A stretch of 39,987 nt of DNA from positions 1-39,987 of the forward strand of contig NZ_RBRE01000025.1 of assembly GCF_003700275.1 (NCBI RefSeq), written 5' to 3'. Shown in pieces: positions 32,108-39,707 of this stretch; the stretch's first letter is position 1, and every line of letters begins with the position of its first letter. The notes under the pieces were generated by a model, which worked only from the letters and a program-made list of their open reading frames with translations, ran no database searches and was not told the DNA's origin. A program made the position numbers and the translations under genes. This stretch comes from Pseudomonas cichorii (GTDB lineage Bacteria > Pseudomonadota > Gammaproteobacteria > Pseudomonadales > Pseudomonadaceae).

Positions 32108-32426
32108 CCGGAACATCCGGAACAATTAAAAGCTGATGGTCGAAAAGCCACGGTTTACGGGGCTTTCAGCCGAATGGGGGCTTGGGACCCAAAGCCGGAA
32201 CATACCGGAACAGCTTTTAAGCCAATTTCTCTGTAAGCCTTGATCTACAAGGGCTACAGAGGTGTTCCGGCAAATGCCGGTGGTGGAACATCTCTGGAAC
32301 AGCGAATGGAAAGTTGTTCCGGTGTGTTCCAGTGTGTTCCGGCAGTAGGGGACTGAGGCTTGTTGCTTATCTATCTGTTTTTTATAGATATTTTTCTTAT
32401 AGATATTTATGTTCCAGATGTTCCGC
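32108..32426. repeat. TGTTCCGG iteron array with AT-rich segment: candidate replication origin
   Basis: The octamer TGTTCCGG, or its reverse complement CCGGAACA, occurs at 32108, 32117, 32195, 32205, 32263, 32315 and 32335. Near matches lie at 32294, 32325, 32410 and 32419. Copies within a cluster are 9-10 bp apart, one helical turn. Between clusters, an AT-rich segment at 32361..32410 carries the direct repeat TTATAGATATTT (32382..32393 and 32397..32408). Iterons plus an AT-rich melting element beside a primase-helicase gene are the hallmarks of a phage or plasmid origin. The array may instead be an operator region, since the core GGAAC also appears in the repressor operators. Confidence 0.68.
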
Positions 32427-32505
32427 CTCATGAGGGGCCACACGCGCATTCTTCTAAAAACATGGATATGCCCCCACACACGCCCTCTGGCCCACAGCTC
32501 GATCA

Positions 32506-35160
32506 TCACGACTTGCCCCCTTTCCGGAACAGCCAGCAGTTGAGTGAGCGTTTCTCAATCACCGATCGGAGTTTGCGTGTCTCGATGAAGGTATGTGAGC
32601 TGCTGAGTGGTAGCGCACGATGTAGTTGGGTTGCGTGGATGACCTCTTGACCAGCAAGACGGCAAGCGTTGTGGAAGTGCTCGATATTGATGGCGATAAG
32701 GTCTTTGTCGGCGCTGTGGTTGAGCGTTTCTTGAATGACATCGCGCTCACCATGCGCATCGATGATGGTCACCACTCTTTCGTTTAAATAGTGGTAGATC
32801 TGCCAGAAGCGCCCGGCTGTTGGGTTCTCAGTGCTGACACGCTGCTGACGATCAATGGCGCGCTGTTCTATGTGCTTGATGACTTGTTCCAGGGCGTCGG
32901 TGCCCCAGTCAGGAAACAGCGCTTGGGTGGCTTTTGCTGCTGCCATCATCTGTGCATGACACAACACAATTCGTTGGTGTTGGAGCACTGGATTCGCTTG
33001 CAGGCGTTGCTCGTACTCCGCAAAAGCGTCGAAGTAACGCTGGAGCCAGGCTGACTCTTGCCCGATGCAATGCCCCAGATAGCCAGCCAACTGTTCGACA
33101 GGCATAGCGTTCAGGCGCATCGCCAGAACTTTCAGGGCAGGGGTGTGATGTGCCCTGGTAGCGTGGAAATGGCTGATTCGGGTCAGAATCGCTTCAGTGC
33201 CCTCAACGCTTGCGTTCTGAGCAATGCATAACGTCGCGAGAAAGATCAGGCTGTCGGTGTCGTTGCTGGATGTCTTCACACCTACGGTGCGCAGGGTCGC
33301 GTTGTGGTCAAACAGCGTTTTCCACTTTTCCCAGTTGTATTGGCTTACTACGGTGCGGCCCTGGGCGTCGACGGTTTGGCTGTCGGACTCGATCAGTACG
33401 ACCGGCAGATTGCTGACTTGAGACAGTGCGCGGGTCAGGCCAATGGCACTTGCACCGTCGCTGTTGGGCTTAATGCCTTCATAGTTGGAACGACCGAGTA
33501 AGCGCCAAAGGAAGCGCAGCAAGCTGGACTTGCCTGCACCAGCATCGCCGGTCAGCTCCAGGAACGGCCAAGATTCCTGTTTGGTGCGGATCTGCTGTGC
33601 AAACAGGGTGGCGGTCCACCACGACAATGCTGCAAGGCCGTTCAAGTGGTGTACGGCAAGGAAATCCGAAAACCAGCTCGGGTCGAAAGCGGATCCGCGG
33701 ACAATCACCAGGCTATTGAGGGACGTTTTCAGGCCGGTTTTGCCAACCTCCAGGTAACCATGTTTGTTGGCCAAATACTCGCGGCCATTGTGATAGCCGA
33801 ACTTCTGATAGCAATACGTCTTGCTTGCCGCGTCGTAGCCGACGAAAGGCAGTGTCCGGACAACCAGGGCATTGTCCAGCCACTTGCTGCGCAACATGGC
33901 CAACACCTTTTCGCCGCCTTCAAAGTTGCCGCCAGGCGTGCGCTCCAAAAGCGATTTGGCAAAGCTGCGAGGATCCCCGATGGAGTTCGGAGCCAGCGGC
34001 TCCTTGCAGTTCTGTGCCGTGTTGGGAAAGTTGAATTGGAAGAAAAACTGTTGGTCACCACTGAGCGCATCGCGCTGAATGTATTCAAAGTGGGGGACGC
34101 AATTGGCCACTTGCTTGAGGTCACAGTGCTTTTCAAACTTTGGCCAGTGACCGTTCACTGTGTCGCCGTCCAGGTCCTTGTTCAGCTCGTCTGTATTGAT
34201 CTTGGCCGAGTACAAGCGGTTCTCAAAGTCCACCAGAAAGAAGCTGCGAGGCCGTTTCAAGTACAGCAGGAAAGCCTTTTTTGTTGCGCTGACTGCCACG
34301 AACAAACGACCCTGGTAACAGGCTTCCAGCATGAAGTCGTCGTTCAACTGGCCATCGCGGAATACGTCGTCCCAGTCTCGATCTGCGCCGGCGAGGGCGA
34401 CCCAGGCTTTTTCGTTTTGGGCGTGTAACTGGCGGCGGTATTTCGGAATGACGGCGTGACCGGCGGCGTCGTCATCCAGCGCAATGATCCAGCGGACGTT
34501 CTTGCCTTTGTTCGCCTCGACGATATCCCAAGGAAAGTTGTTCGCTGAGATAGACGCTATGGCCTTGTAGCCGGATAGGAACAGTGCGATGGCATGGAAA
34601 ATACCTTCCACGACGTAAATGGTATCGCCTTGCTCTATCGTCATATTCGGCGGCACCCACGCGCCGCCCTTGTAAGACATCTTCCATTTGATGCCGGCCT
34701 TGTCGCCGTCATTGGCCTTGACCATGGTCGCGTCAATGATGCGCTCCCAGTAGCCGTCGCAAAGAGGGAAGCGGACCGTATCTGCCCACTGACCATCTGC
34801 CACCTTGCGTCGGGCCTGCTCGTACCAGCCCTTCATCTTGCTGATGTCAAAGCCACGATTACGCTGCAGATAGGCGTCGGCCGTGGCGTTGGGGTTCAGT
34901 TCTGTACGTGGGAAGCGCTCGCTCAGGTTTTCAAACAGATAGCTGTAACGCTCCCGGGTTTTTTCCTCAAACCGGCATTCATTCAGCCGGTTGCACTTGA
35001 GCTGATAGGGCTGCTTACGGGCGATGTAAAGCGTTCGCTCGCCGCACCGAGGGCAAACGCCCTTTTGCAGGTACTTGTCGCCGATGTCCTTGAAGTCCAG
35101 GTCGTGATCACTCTCCAGAGCAGTCACGACTTCCAGACGGTAGATGTCCTCGAATTGCAT
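32506..35160 (-). CDS. Bifunctional primase-helicase replication protein
   Basis: An 884-aa protein. A zinc finger (C36, C39, C56, C62) is followed by a TOPRIM primase core: E185 in IYVVEGIF, then D229-D231 in IIALDDDAAG. The C-terminal half has a helicase ATPase with Walker A GDAGAGKSS (538-546) and a probable Walker B VVLIESD (587-593). The layout resembles P4 alpha and other phage and plasmid primase-helicases. It should prime and unwind DNA for theta-type replication from an origin, unlike the rolling-circle GpA of P2. The iteron array lies immediately after the stop. Confidence 0.88.
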   Translation of the reverse strand: MQFEDIYRLEVVTALESDHDLDFKDIGDKYLQKGVCPRCGERTLYIARKQPYQLKCNRLNECRFEEKTRERYSYLFENLSERFPRTELNPNATADAYLQRNRGFDISKMKGWYEQARRKVADGQWADTVRFPLCDGYWERIIDATMVKANDGDKAGIKWKMSYKGGAWVPPNMTIEQGDTIYVVEGIFHAIALFLSGYKAIASISANNFPWDIVEANKGKNVRWIIALDDDAAGHAVIPKYRRQLHAQNEKAWVALAGADRDWDDVFRDGQLNDDFMLEACYQGRLFVAVSATKKAFLLYLKRPRSFFLVDFENRLYSAKINTDELNKDLDGDTVNGHWPKFEKHCDLKQVANCVPHFEYIQRDALSGDQQFFFQFNFPNTAQNCKEPLAPNSIGDPRSFAKSLLERTPGGNFEGGEKVLAMLRSKWLDNALVVRTLPFVGYDAASKTYCYQKFGYHNGREYLANKHGYLEVGKTGLKTSLNSLVIVRGSAFDPSWFSDFLAVHHLNGLAALSWWTATLFAQQIRTKQESWPFLELTGDAGAGKSSLLRFLWRLLGRSNYEGIKPNSDGASAIGLTRALSQVSNLPVVLIESDSQTVDAQGRTVVSQYNWEKWKTLFDHNATLRTVGVKTSSNDTDSLIFLATLCIAQNASVEGTEAILTRISHFHATRAHHTPALKVLAMRLNAMPVEQLAGYLGHCIGQESAWLQRYFDAFAEYEQRLQANPVLQHQRIVLCHAQMMAAAKATQALFPDWGTDALEQVIKHIEQRAIDRQQRVSTENPTAGRFWQIYHYLNERVVTIIDAHGERDVIQETLNHSADKDLIAINIEHFHNACRLAGQEVIHATQLHRALPLSSSHTFIETRKLRSVIEKRSLNCWLFRKGGKS

Positions 35161-35169
35161 GCCGGCTCC

Positions 35170-35406
35170 TTAAACGTTGCCGGCTTGCTGGATGGGTTTT
35201 TTGTTGCGAACGAGCTCTGCCTGTTCAGCCGCCTCCATTGCGAGATAGACCATGTTTACCAGGACGGCCGATTTAGATCCTGCGGCTTTTGGGCGAATGA
35301 GGAAGTGGCCTAGTTCGATCTCTTTTCTGATGGATGTGTCTGACTGCCCTGAGCGGCGCGCCAGCTCGCTGACGGTCATGTATGGCGTGTCTACAGTGAT
35401 CTGCAT
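35170..35406 (-). CDS. Cox-like DNA-binding protein
   Basis: A 78-aa protein, started at the ATG at 35406. The segment MTVSELARRSGQSDTSIRKE followed by ELGHFLIRPKAAGSKS is a winged or MerR-like helix-turn-helix, as in Cox/excisionase proteins. It is the first gene of the early operon and diverges from the repressor, as Cox does from C in P2. It likely represses the lysogenic promoter and directs excision; this is inferred from position and fold. Confidence 0.72.
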   Translation of the reverse strand: MQITVDTPYMTVSELARRSGQSDTSIRKEIELGHFLIRPKAAGSKSAVLVNMVYLAMEAAEQAELVRNKKPIQQAGNV

Positions 35407-35439
35407 TCTGTTAACCTCTGACGAATATACGGGAAGAAA

Positions 35440-35485
35440 GTTCCACACTTGGAACCATGATGGTTCCAATTATGGAACCTGTCAA
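35440..35485. promoter_or_regulatory. Lysis-lysogeny switch: operators and early promoter
   Basis: Half-sites GTTCCA (35440..35445), GGAACC (35451..35456), GGTTCC (35462..35467) and GGAACC (35474..35479) alternate every 11-12 bp. They form overlapping palindromes, the best being a 10-1-10 repeat at 35449..35469. On the minus strand TTGACA (35485..35480) and CATCAT (35462..35457) are 17 bp apart, a likely early promoter that the operators cover. The region lies between the divergent Cox-like and repressor genes. Confidence 0.78.
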
Positions 35486-35497
35486 GAGGTGCATTGC

Positions 35498-35746
35498 ATG
35501 TTAGATCTGCCAGGAAAGATGAAAGCTATACGCACCAAGGAAGGGCTGACGCAGACCCAGTTCTGCGAACTGGTGGACATAAGCATTAGCAGTTGGAAGA
35601 AATACGAAGCATCGATAACTGAGATGGGGTTGCAACCTTTTCTCAAAGTCGCCAATCACCCACGTTTCAAGAAATACGCGCTTTGGTTGGTTGCTACTGA
35701 TTCTGATGTTTTTGATTGTCTGCAGGTCAGCCCAGTAAAGCCATGA
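35498..35746 (+). CDS. Small HTH repressor (immunity, C-like)
   Basis: An 82-aa protein, started at the ATG at 35498 with AAGAGGT before it; upstream in-frame starts would extend into the operator region. MKAIRTKEGLTQTQFCELVD followed by ISISSWKKYEASITEMGLQP is a Cro/CI-type helix-turn-helix. It has no C-terminal LexA-type peptidase domain, so RecA-induced self-cleavage is unlikely. Its stop overlaps the integrase start (ATGA), so both are made together. Confidence 0.8.
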   Translation: MLDLPGKMKAIRTKEGLTQTQFCELVDISISSWKKYEASITEMGLQPFLKVANHPRFKKYALWLVATDSDVFDCLQVSPVKP

Positions 35747-36786
35747 CGATCAAAAAACTAGAGAATGGCGAATGGTTGGTGGATTGCCGACCAGAGGGGC
35801 GTGATGGCCCACGTGTACGTAAAAAATTCAGAGCCAAGAACGAGGCTTTGGTTTTTCAGAACCGAATCATGGGGGATGGAGCGAGGGGAGAGTTTGAGAG
35901 AAAACCGAAACGTGACGAGCGGCGACTAACTGCCTTGATTACTCTTTGGTTCAACTCTCATGGCCGTACCCTGAAGCGAGGGGAAGAACGGCTCCGAGCT
36001 TTAAACTCAATGGCTGAGCGGATGGGGGATCCCTACGCAGCAGACTTCACTACGACCCACTTTACTCAGTATCGAGCCGACAGGTTGGCCGGTAAGTTCA
36101 CGCGAGAAACAATTGGGAGCGGCAAGAAAAAAGGTGGTGAGGCCAAAGCTGTCAGTGCGAACACGCTGAACCACGAGCTGGCCTACCTTCGGGCGGTGTT
36201 CAATGAGCTGGATCGACTTGGTGAGTGGAGTGCGGAAAACCCACTCGCTAAAGTCCGTGCCCTGAAGTTCGATGAAACGGAGATGGCCTATCTGACGGTT
36301 GAGCAAATCACTGCTCTGTTGGCTGATCTCGATAAGCGTTCGACAGCGGCAGCGGTTGTGGCACGCATTTGCTTGGCTACAGGTGCTCGATGGTCAGAGG
36401 CCGAAGCGCTTACCGCTCGCCAGGTACGTGATAACAGGGTTCACTTCACCCGCACCAAATCCTCAAAAAATCGTGTGGTTCCGATCGATGATGACTTGCA
36501 AGCCAGGATCAAGGCTGCATTGCCCTTTGGGGATTGCTACAAGAAGTTTGGTGACTCTGTTGACGCGGTAAAGCTGGATTTACCTGCTGGCCAACTGACC
36601 CACGTGCTCCGACACACCTTCGCAAGCCATTACATGATGAATGGCGGGGATATCCTGACGTTACAGCGGGTGTTGGGACATGCATCACTGGTCATGACTA
36701 TGAAATACGCACATTTCAGCCCAGGCCATTTGGCTGAGGTGGTTCGTTTGAACCCACTTTTCAAGATTCACTCACTAAGCGAATGA
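35743..36786 (+). CDS. int: Prophage tyrosine integrase
   Basis: A 347-aa recombinase that inserts the phage into tRNA-Thr. I start it at the ATG at 35743, coupled to the repressor stop. Residues 1-50 look like an arm-site binding domain (LENGEWLVDCRPEGRDGPRV). The core-binding region is about 60-175. Catalytic residues are R216 (ATGARWSE), K239 region (TKSSKN), H287 and R290 (HVLRHTFASH), H313 (LGHASL) and Y322 (MKYAHF). It is 312 bases from attR, the usual arrangement. Confidence 0.95.
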   Translation: MTIKKLENGEWLVDCRPEGRDGPRVRKKFRAKNEALVFQNRIMGDGARGEFERKPKRDERRLTALITLWFNSHGRTLKRGEERLRALNSMAERMGDPYAADFTTTHFTQYRADRLAGKFTRETIGSGKKKGGEAKAVSANTLNHELAYLRAVFNELDRLGEWSAENPLAKVRALKFDETEMAYLTVEQITALLADLDKRSTAAAVVARICLATGARWSEAEALTARQVRDNRVHFTRTKSSKNRVVPIDDDLQARIKAALPFGDCYKKFGDSVDAVKLDLPAGQLTHVLRHTFASHYMMNGGDILTLQRVLGHASLVMTMKYAHFSPGHLAEVVRLNPLFKIHSLSE

Positions 36787-36801
36787 ACAAGGAAAATTTC
36801 T

Positions 36802-37005
36802 ATGAGCAAATTTGTACATGTCGAGAGCGTGGGCGGGAAGAAAAGGTATGTGAATTCAGACCGTATTCAGTACCTGGAGGCAAAGAGTAATGATTGGGAA
36901 AGTGGTTCATGGTTGGTTCTGGTGCCCATACCAGCTGGCACTCAGACTATCGATTTGTCACCGGCAGAGACTCAATATGTTTTGAACCAGCTTTCTGAAG
37001 TCTAA
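36802..37005 (+). CDS. Small protein between integrase and attR
   Basis: A 67-aa protein with AAGGA before its ATG, 15 bases after the integrase stop, so probably in the same transcript. It is beta-rich (VGGKKRYVNSDRIQYLEAKS) and ends in a helix (SPAETQYVLNQLSEV). No family is recognised. It is followed directly by the integrase arm sites. Confidence 0.6.
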   Translation: MSKFVHVESVGGKKRYVNSDRIQYLEAKSNDWESGSWLVLVPIPAGTQTIDLSPAETQYVLNQLSEV

Positions 37006-37009
37006 GCGT

Positions 37010-37028
37010 TGTGGACACTTTGTGGACA
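37010..37028 (+). promoter_or_regulatory. Paired integrase arm-type sites, attR side
   Basis: TGTGGACA occurs at 37010..37017 and 37021..37028, the same word, orientation and 11-bp spacing as at 4855..4873 near attL. The distances to the core are 71 bp here and 92 bp on the left. Confidence 0.65.
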
Positions 37029-37071
37029 GCAGTAGGTCCACAGGGAAGAGAAACGTATGCTTCAGAAACGC

Positions 37072-37096
37072 CAAGGCCCCGCATTGCGGGGCCTTG
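37072..37096. terminator. Phage-supplied terminator beyond tRNA-Thr
   Basis: AAGGCCCCGC-ATT-GCGGGGCCTT is a 10-bp perfect GC-rich stem just beyond the 3' end of the tRNA gene. It lies inside the prophage, so the phage brought it to end the tRNA transcript (minus) and possibly the integrase transcript (plus). No strong T-run follows on either strand. Confidence 0.6.
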
Positions 37097-37098
37097 AT

Positions 37099-37177
<79 letters not shown>

Positions 37178-37190
37178 GTAATGGGCGGTG

Positions 37191-37218
37191 AGTATATAGA
37201 GTCTGGCGCGCTTGTAAA
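37191..37218 (-). promoter_or_regulatory. Promoter of tRNA-Thr
   Basis: The minus strand has TTTACA (37218..37213), a 16-bp spacer, then TATACT (37196..37191), followed by a GC-rich discriminator (CACCGCCC), as in stringently controlled stable RNA promoters. The tRNA begins 14 bases after the -10 box. Confidence 0.75.
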
Positions 37219-37829
37219 GCCTAGCTGTCTGATTCGGTTGAAAAAATGCGCACGGCGATATGGCGTATGGCCGGAATGCAGGAAGGCTGCTGTGTGGCGT
37301 GTAGGCGGGTTCTTCGCTTTTTGGGTGATGCGGCTGGACGGTGCTGTTGAAAGCGGGGTGTTTGGGTGTTGGCTTGGGTGTGTTGACGAGCGGCTGATGG
37401 CGGTCTGGTATGCGGATTTTTTGATCTTGGCTTTTGAATCAGTCACTTGGCTGATACTGGCAATCTGGGCGAGTTTTTCGTGGGCACTCGATCTTGCCTT
37501 TTACCCCCGTTTGCGAGGAGAGGATGGCTTGCATAAGCTTATTTTCAACGGCCCGGACCACTTGCAGTAACGGAAAGGGTTGTTGGCTTTTCAGTCAAAA
37601 GGACAAGGATTGTCGTTGATATTCGAGGGATCGAGGCCTCGCCACGGTAGTGCGGTAAACCGTTGCTCGGGGTTGTCTGAAAAGTAATCTGAACTGATGT
37701 TTCAAAAATGCCCGGGTCCAAGGATCCGGGCATTTCAGTTTGTGTGTTGGTCACACGGGACTGATGTAAGAGGAACTCTTGCCGATATATAGCTTGTTAA
37801 ATGGCATGTCGCCATGGATTGCAAGAGAT
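37219..37829. other. Host intergenic region upstream of the J-domain gene
   Basis: I see no convincing gene in these 600 bases. An open plus-strand frame runs to 37570, but it begins inside the prophage arm and crosses the tRNA gene, so it is not real. A terminator hairpin is listed at 37706..37735. Confidence 0.5.
37706..37735. terminator. Bidirectional hairpin terminator
   Basis: AAATGCCCGGGTCC-AA-GGATCCGGGCATTT: a 14-bp stem with one G-T pair. The short A and T runs at its ends fit termination in either direction. Confidence 0.6.
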
Positions 37830-38858
37830 ATGCAGAGAACCCTTACCCATTATGAGCAGCTGAAGATCCCTCGCGATGCCTCTCCTGAACAGATCAAGAA
37901 GGCCTATCGCAAGCTGGCTCAGCAGCTGCATCCAGACAGGAACCCGGCTCCCGACGCATCAGACCAGATGGGCATTCTCAATGCATCTCATGATGTATTG
38001 GCTGATCCTGCAAAGCGTGCGGCCTATGACGCGCAGCTCGCTTATGAAGAACAGAGGGCTAGGGATGCCTATCTGCGGAGTCGGCAGTTGCAGACGGCCG
38101 GTGCGCGGGCTGCCAACGCCTATGCTGCAGCCGCTCCGGCAACCCGGCCTCGGCCTGCGCCATCGGCGTCTCGTGCGGCTCCGGGGGATGCAGAGCCTAA
38201 AGCCCAGGCCCGTCCGTCAGCCTGGTCGTTCGGGCGTAAGCGTCGGCGCAGTCTGCTGCGCTGGGCGCTGGTGTTCATGATCTTCTGCGGTGCCGGTGTC
38301 TGGATGGGGTATGACCCGAACGCGGGCAAGGCGTATGTGCCCACCGATGCGCTGCCGGTGGCGAATACCTGGGTCAAACCGGCGCCAGCGTCTGTTGTGG
38401 ATGCGCCGGTGGGTAATCCGATCAAGCTGGTGGATCCGGCGCAGCCTGAATGTGTGGTGCCGGATGCCGACCCGATGGGCGCTGCATGGCCGCAGAAGGC
38501 GGGTTATGTGAAAGACATGCCGCTGCGCAAGGACAATGGCTGGTCACAGATCGTCATCGACAATACCGGTGGCGAGTCGGCGGTTTACGCCAAGGTCACC
38601 GATGCGGTGGGCCGCAATGCCTATCGGCATGCATTCATCCCGGCCGGCGCGATATTCGCCTTCGCCAAGATGGATGCCGGCCTGTACCAGCTCAAGTACA
38701 AGATGCTCAACACCGGTTGTGCCTTTGCCTCGAACCGGATTCTGCTCGAAGAAACGCCAATGGGCAGCCAGGTCAAATCCAGCGTCTACAAGCTGACCTT
38801 GCGCAAGCTGCAGAATCGCAACTCGCAGTTCTCCAATTTGAGAGACGATCAGTTCTGA
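37830..38858 (+). CDS. J-domain membrane protein
   Basis: A 342-aa protein if started at the ATG at 37830 (MQRTLTHYEQLKIPRDASPE). A TTG at 37779 has a better AAGAGGA and would add 17 residues. Residues 5-70 are a J domain with the HPD motif at 34-36, which stimulates Hsp70/DnaK. An Ala/Pro-rich linker (85-130) and a basic patch precede one membrane helix at about 141-160 (LLRWALVFMIFCGAGVWMGY). The remaining 180 residues, probably periplasmic, are unrecognised. Whole-protein function is not known. It is host DNA outside the prophage. Confidence 0.85.
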   Translation: MQRTLTHYEQLKIPRDASPEQIKKAYRKLAQQLHPDRNPAPDASDQMGILNASHDVLADPAKRAAYDAQLAYEEQRARDAYLRSRQLQTAGARAANAYAAAAPATRPRPAPSASRAAPGDAEPKAQARPSAWSFGRKRRRSLLRWALVFMIFCGAGVWMGYDPNAGKAYVPTDALPVANTWVKPAPASVVDAPVGNPIKLVDPAQPECVVPDADPMGAAWPQKAGYVKDMPLRKDNGWSQIVIDNTGGESAVYAKVTDAVGRNAYRHAFIPAGAIFAFAKMDAGLYQLKYKMLNTGCAFASNRILLEETPMGSQVKSSVYKLTLRKLQNRNSQFSNLRDDQF

Positions 38859-38878
38859 GCCAGGCCTGCCGCCGATCT

Positions 38879-39682
38879 TCAGTTTTTCTTTCGGATGAGC
38901 TTGTTCAGGTAGTACCTGGGGCTGATGAGGTCCTTGGGTCTTGGCTTGTAGTGGGTCTTGTTTCTTTGCGTGGGGTCGACCTGCCCCTTTGACGCGGTGT
39001 AGTAGTAAAGCGCAATCGAGCGACGAGTGATGTGCTCGGGCGTTGTCAGCGGCTCGGGGTGTCCGTGGTTGCTGTCGGCGTCGGTGTTGAAGATCACGCA
39101 GCGGTTATAGACGGGCAGGACTTTTTTCAGGCAAGTCCGCATGTCCACGTCCCACAACTCCAGGTTGCCGCCGTATTCCTCTTTCCAGTCCGGATTGAGG
39201 TAAATGATGGCGTTGATCCGGCGATCGACATTGAGCTTCTTGTTCAGCCTGAAGTCCGAATGCACCCCGAGAAAACCGCCGGTCTTGGTTTCATGCAGGC
39301 CGCCGCCGGTAAAGTACGGGTCGGGTATCAGCCCTTCGATGCCGGTGAGTTTTTCCAGAAAGTGCAGCATGGGTGCCGAGTTGAACGCGTTGAAGATCTT
39401 CTTCAGGTGCGGATCGCATTCATTGGGGCTGATCTGCCTTTTGTGCTGGCCCTTGTAGCCACGCTCATAGAGCATTTCATTGTCGGTCGGCTCGGCGGGG
39501 AAGTGCTCGCAGATGCTGGCAATCAGGTCTTGCTGTAGAAAATCATCAAGGACGATATGCGCAAAGGGCGTTGCCTGGGTGTAGGTGTCGGTGAGCGATT
39601 GACCCAGCTCGCCAGCGGCCGCCAGGTCGAAATCAAGCTCTGGAGCCAGGGTAATGGGCAGTGTGTGGTGTGTTGCTGTCAT
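38879..39682 (-). CDS. 2-oxoglutarate/Fe(II)-dependent dioxygenase
   Basis: A 267-aa protein of the prolyl 4-hydroxylase-like superfamily, started at the ATG at 39682 (MTATHHTLPITL). The iron-binding triad is H141 and D143 (GVHSDF) with H206 or H208 (SNHGHPEP). R221 (TRRSIALYYY) probably binds 2-oxoglutarate. The sequence between forms the double-stranded beta-helix (AIIYLNPDW; GGNLELWD). The substrate is not known. It lies 25 bases upstream (in map order) of the probable glycosyltransferase, on the same strand, so a role in modifying surface glycan or protein is possible. Confidence 0.85.
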   Translation of the reverse strand: MTATHHTLPITLAPELDFDLAAAGELGQSLTDTYTQATPFAHIVLDDFLQQDLIASICEHFPAEPTDNEMLYERGYKGQHKRQISPNECDPHLKKIFNAFNSAPMLHFLEKLTGIEGLIPDPYFTGGGLHETKTGGFLGVHSDFRLNKKLNVDRRINAIIYLNPDWKEEYGGNLELWDVDMRTCLKKVLPVYNRCVIFNTDADSNHGHPEPLTTPEHITRRSIALYYYTASKGQVDPTQRNKTHYKPRPKDLISPRYYLNKLIRKKN

Positions 39683-39707
39683 TGCCGCTCCAATAGTCGG
39701 GAAGTCA

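Noticed and set aside
32108..32426. P4 alpha-type iterons (GGTGAACAG family)
   Set aside because: The repeated word here is TGTTCCGG, which differs; only the general layout is alike.
32126..32509. Open minus-strand frame of 127 codons across the iteron array
   Set aside because: Its sequence is simply the translation of the repeats and the AT-rich segment, with no ribosome-binding site and no family resemblance.
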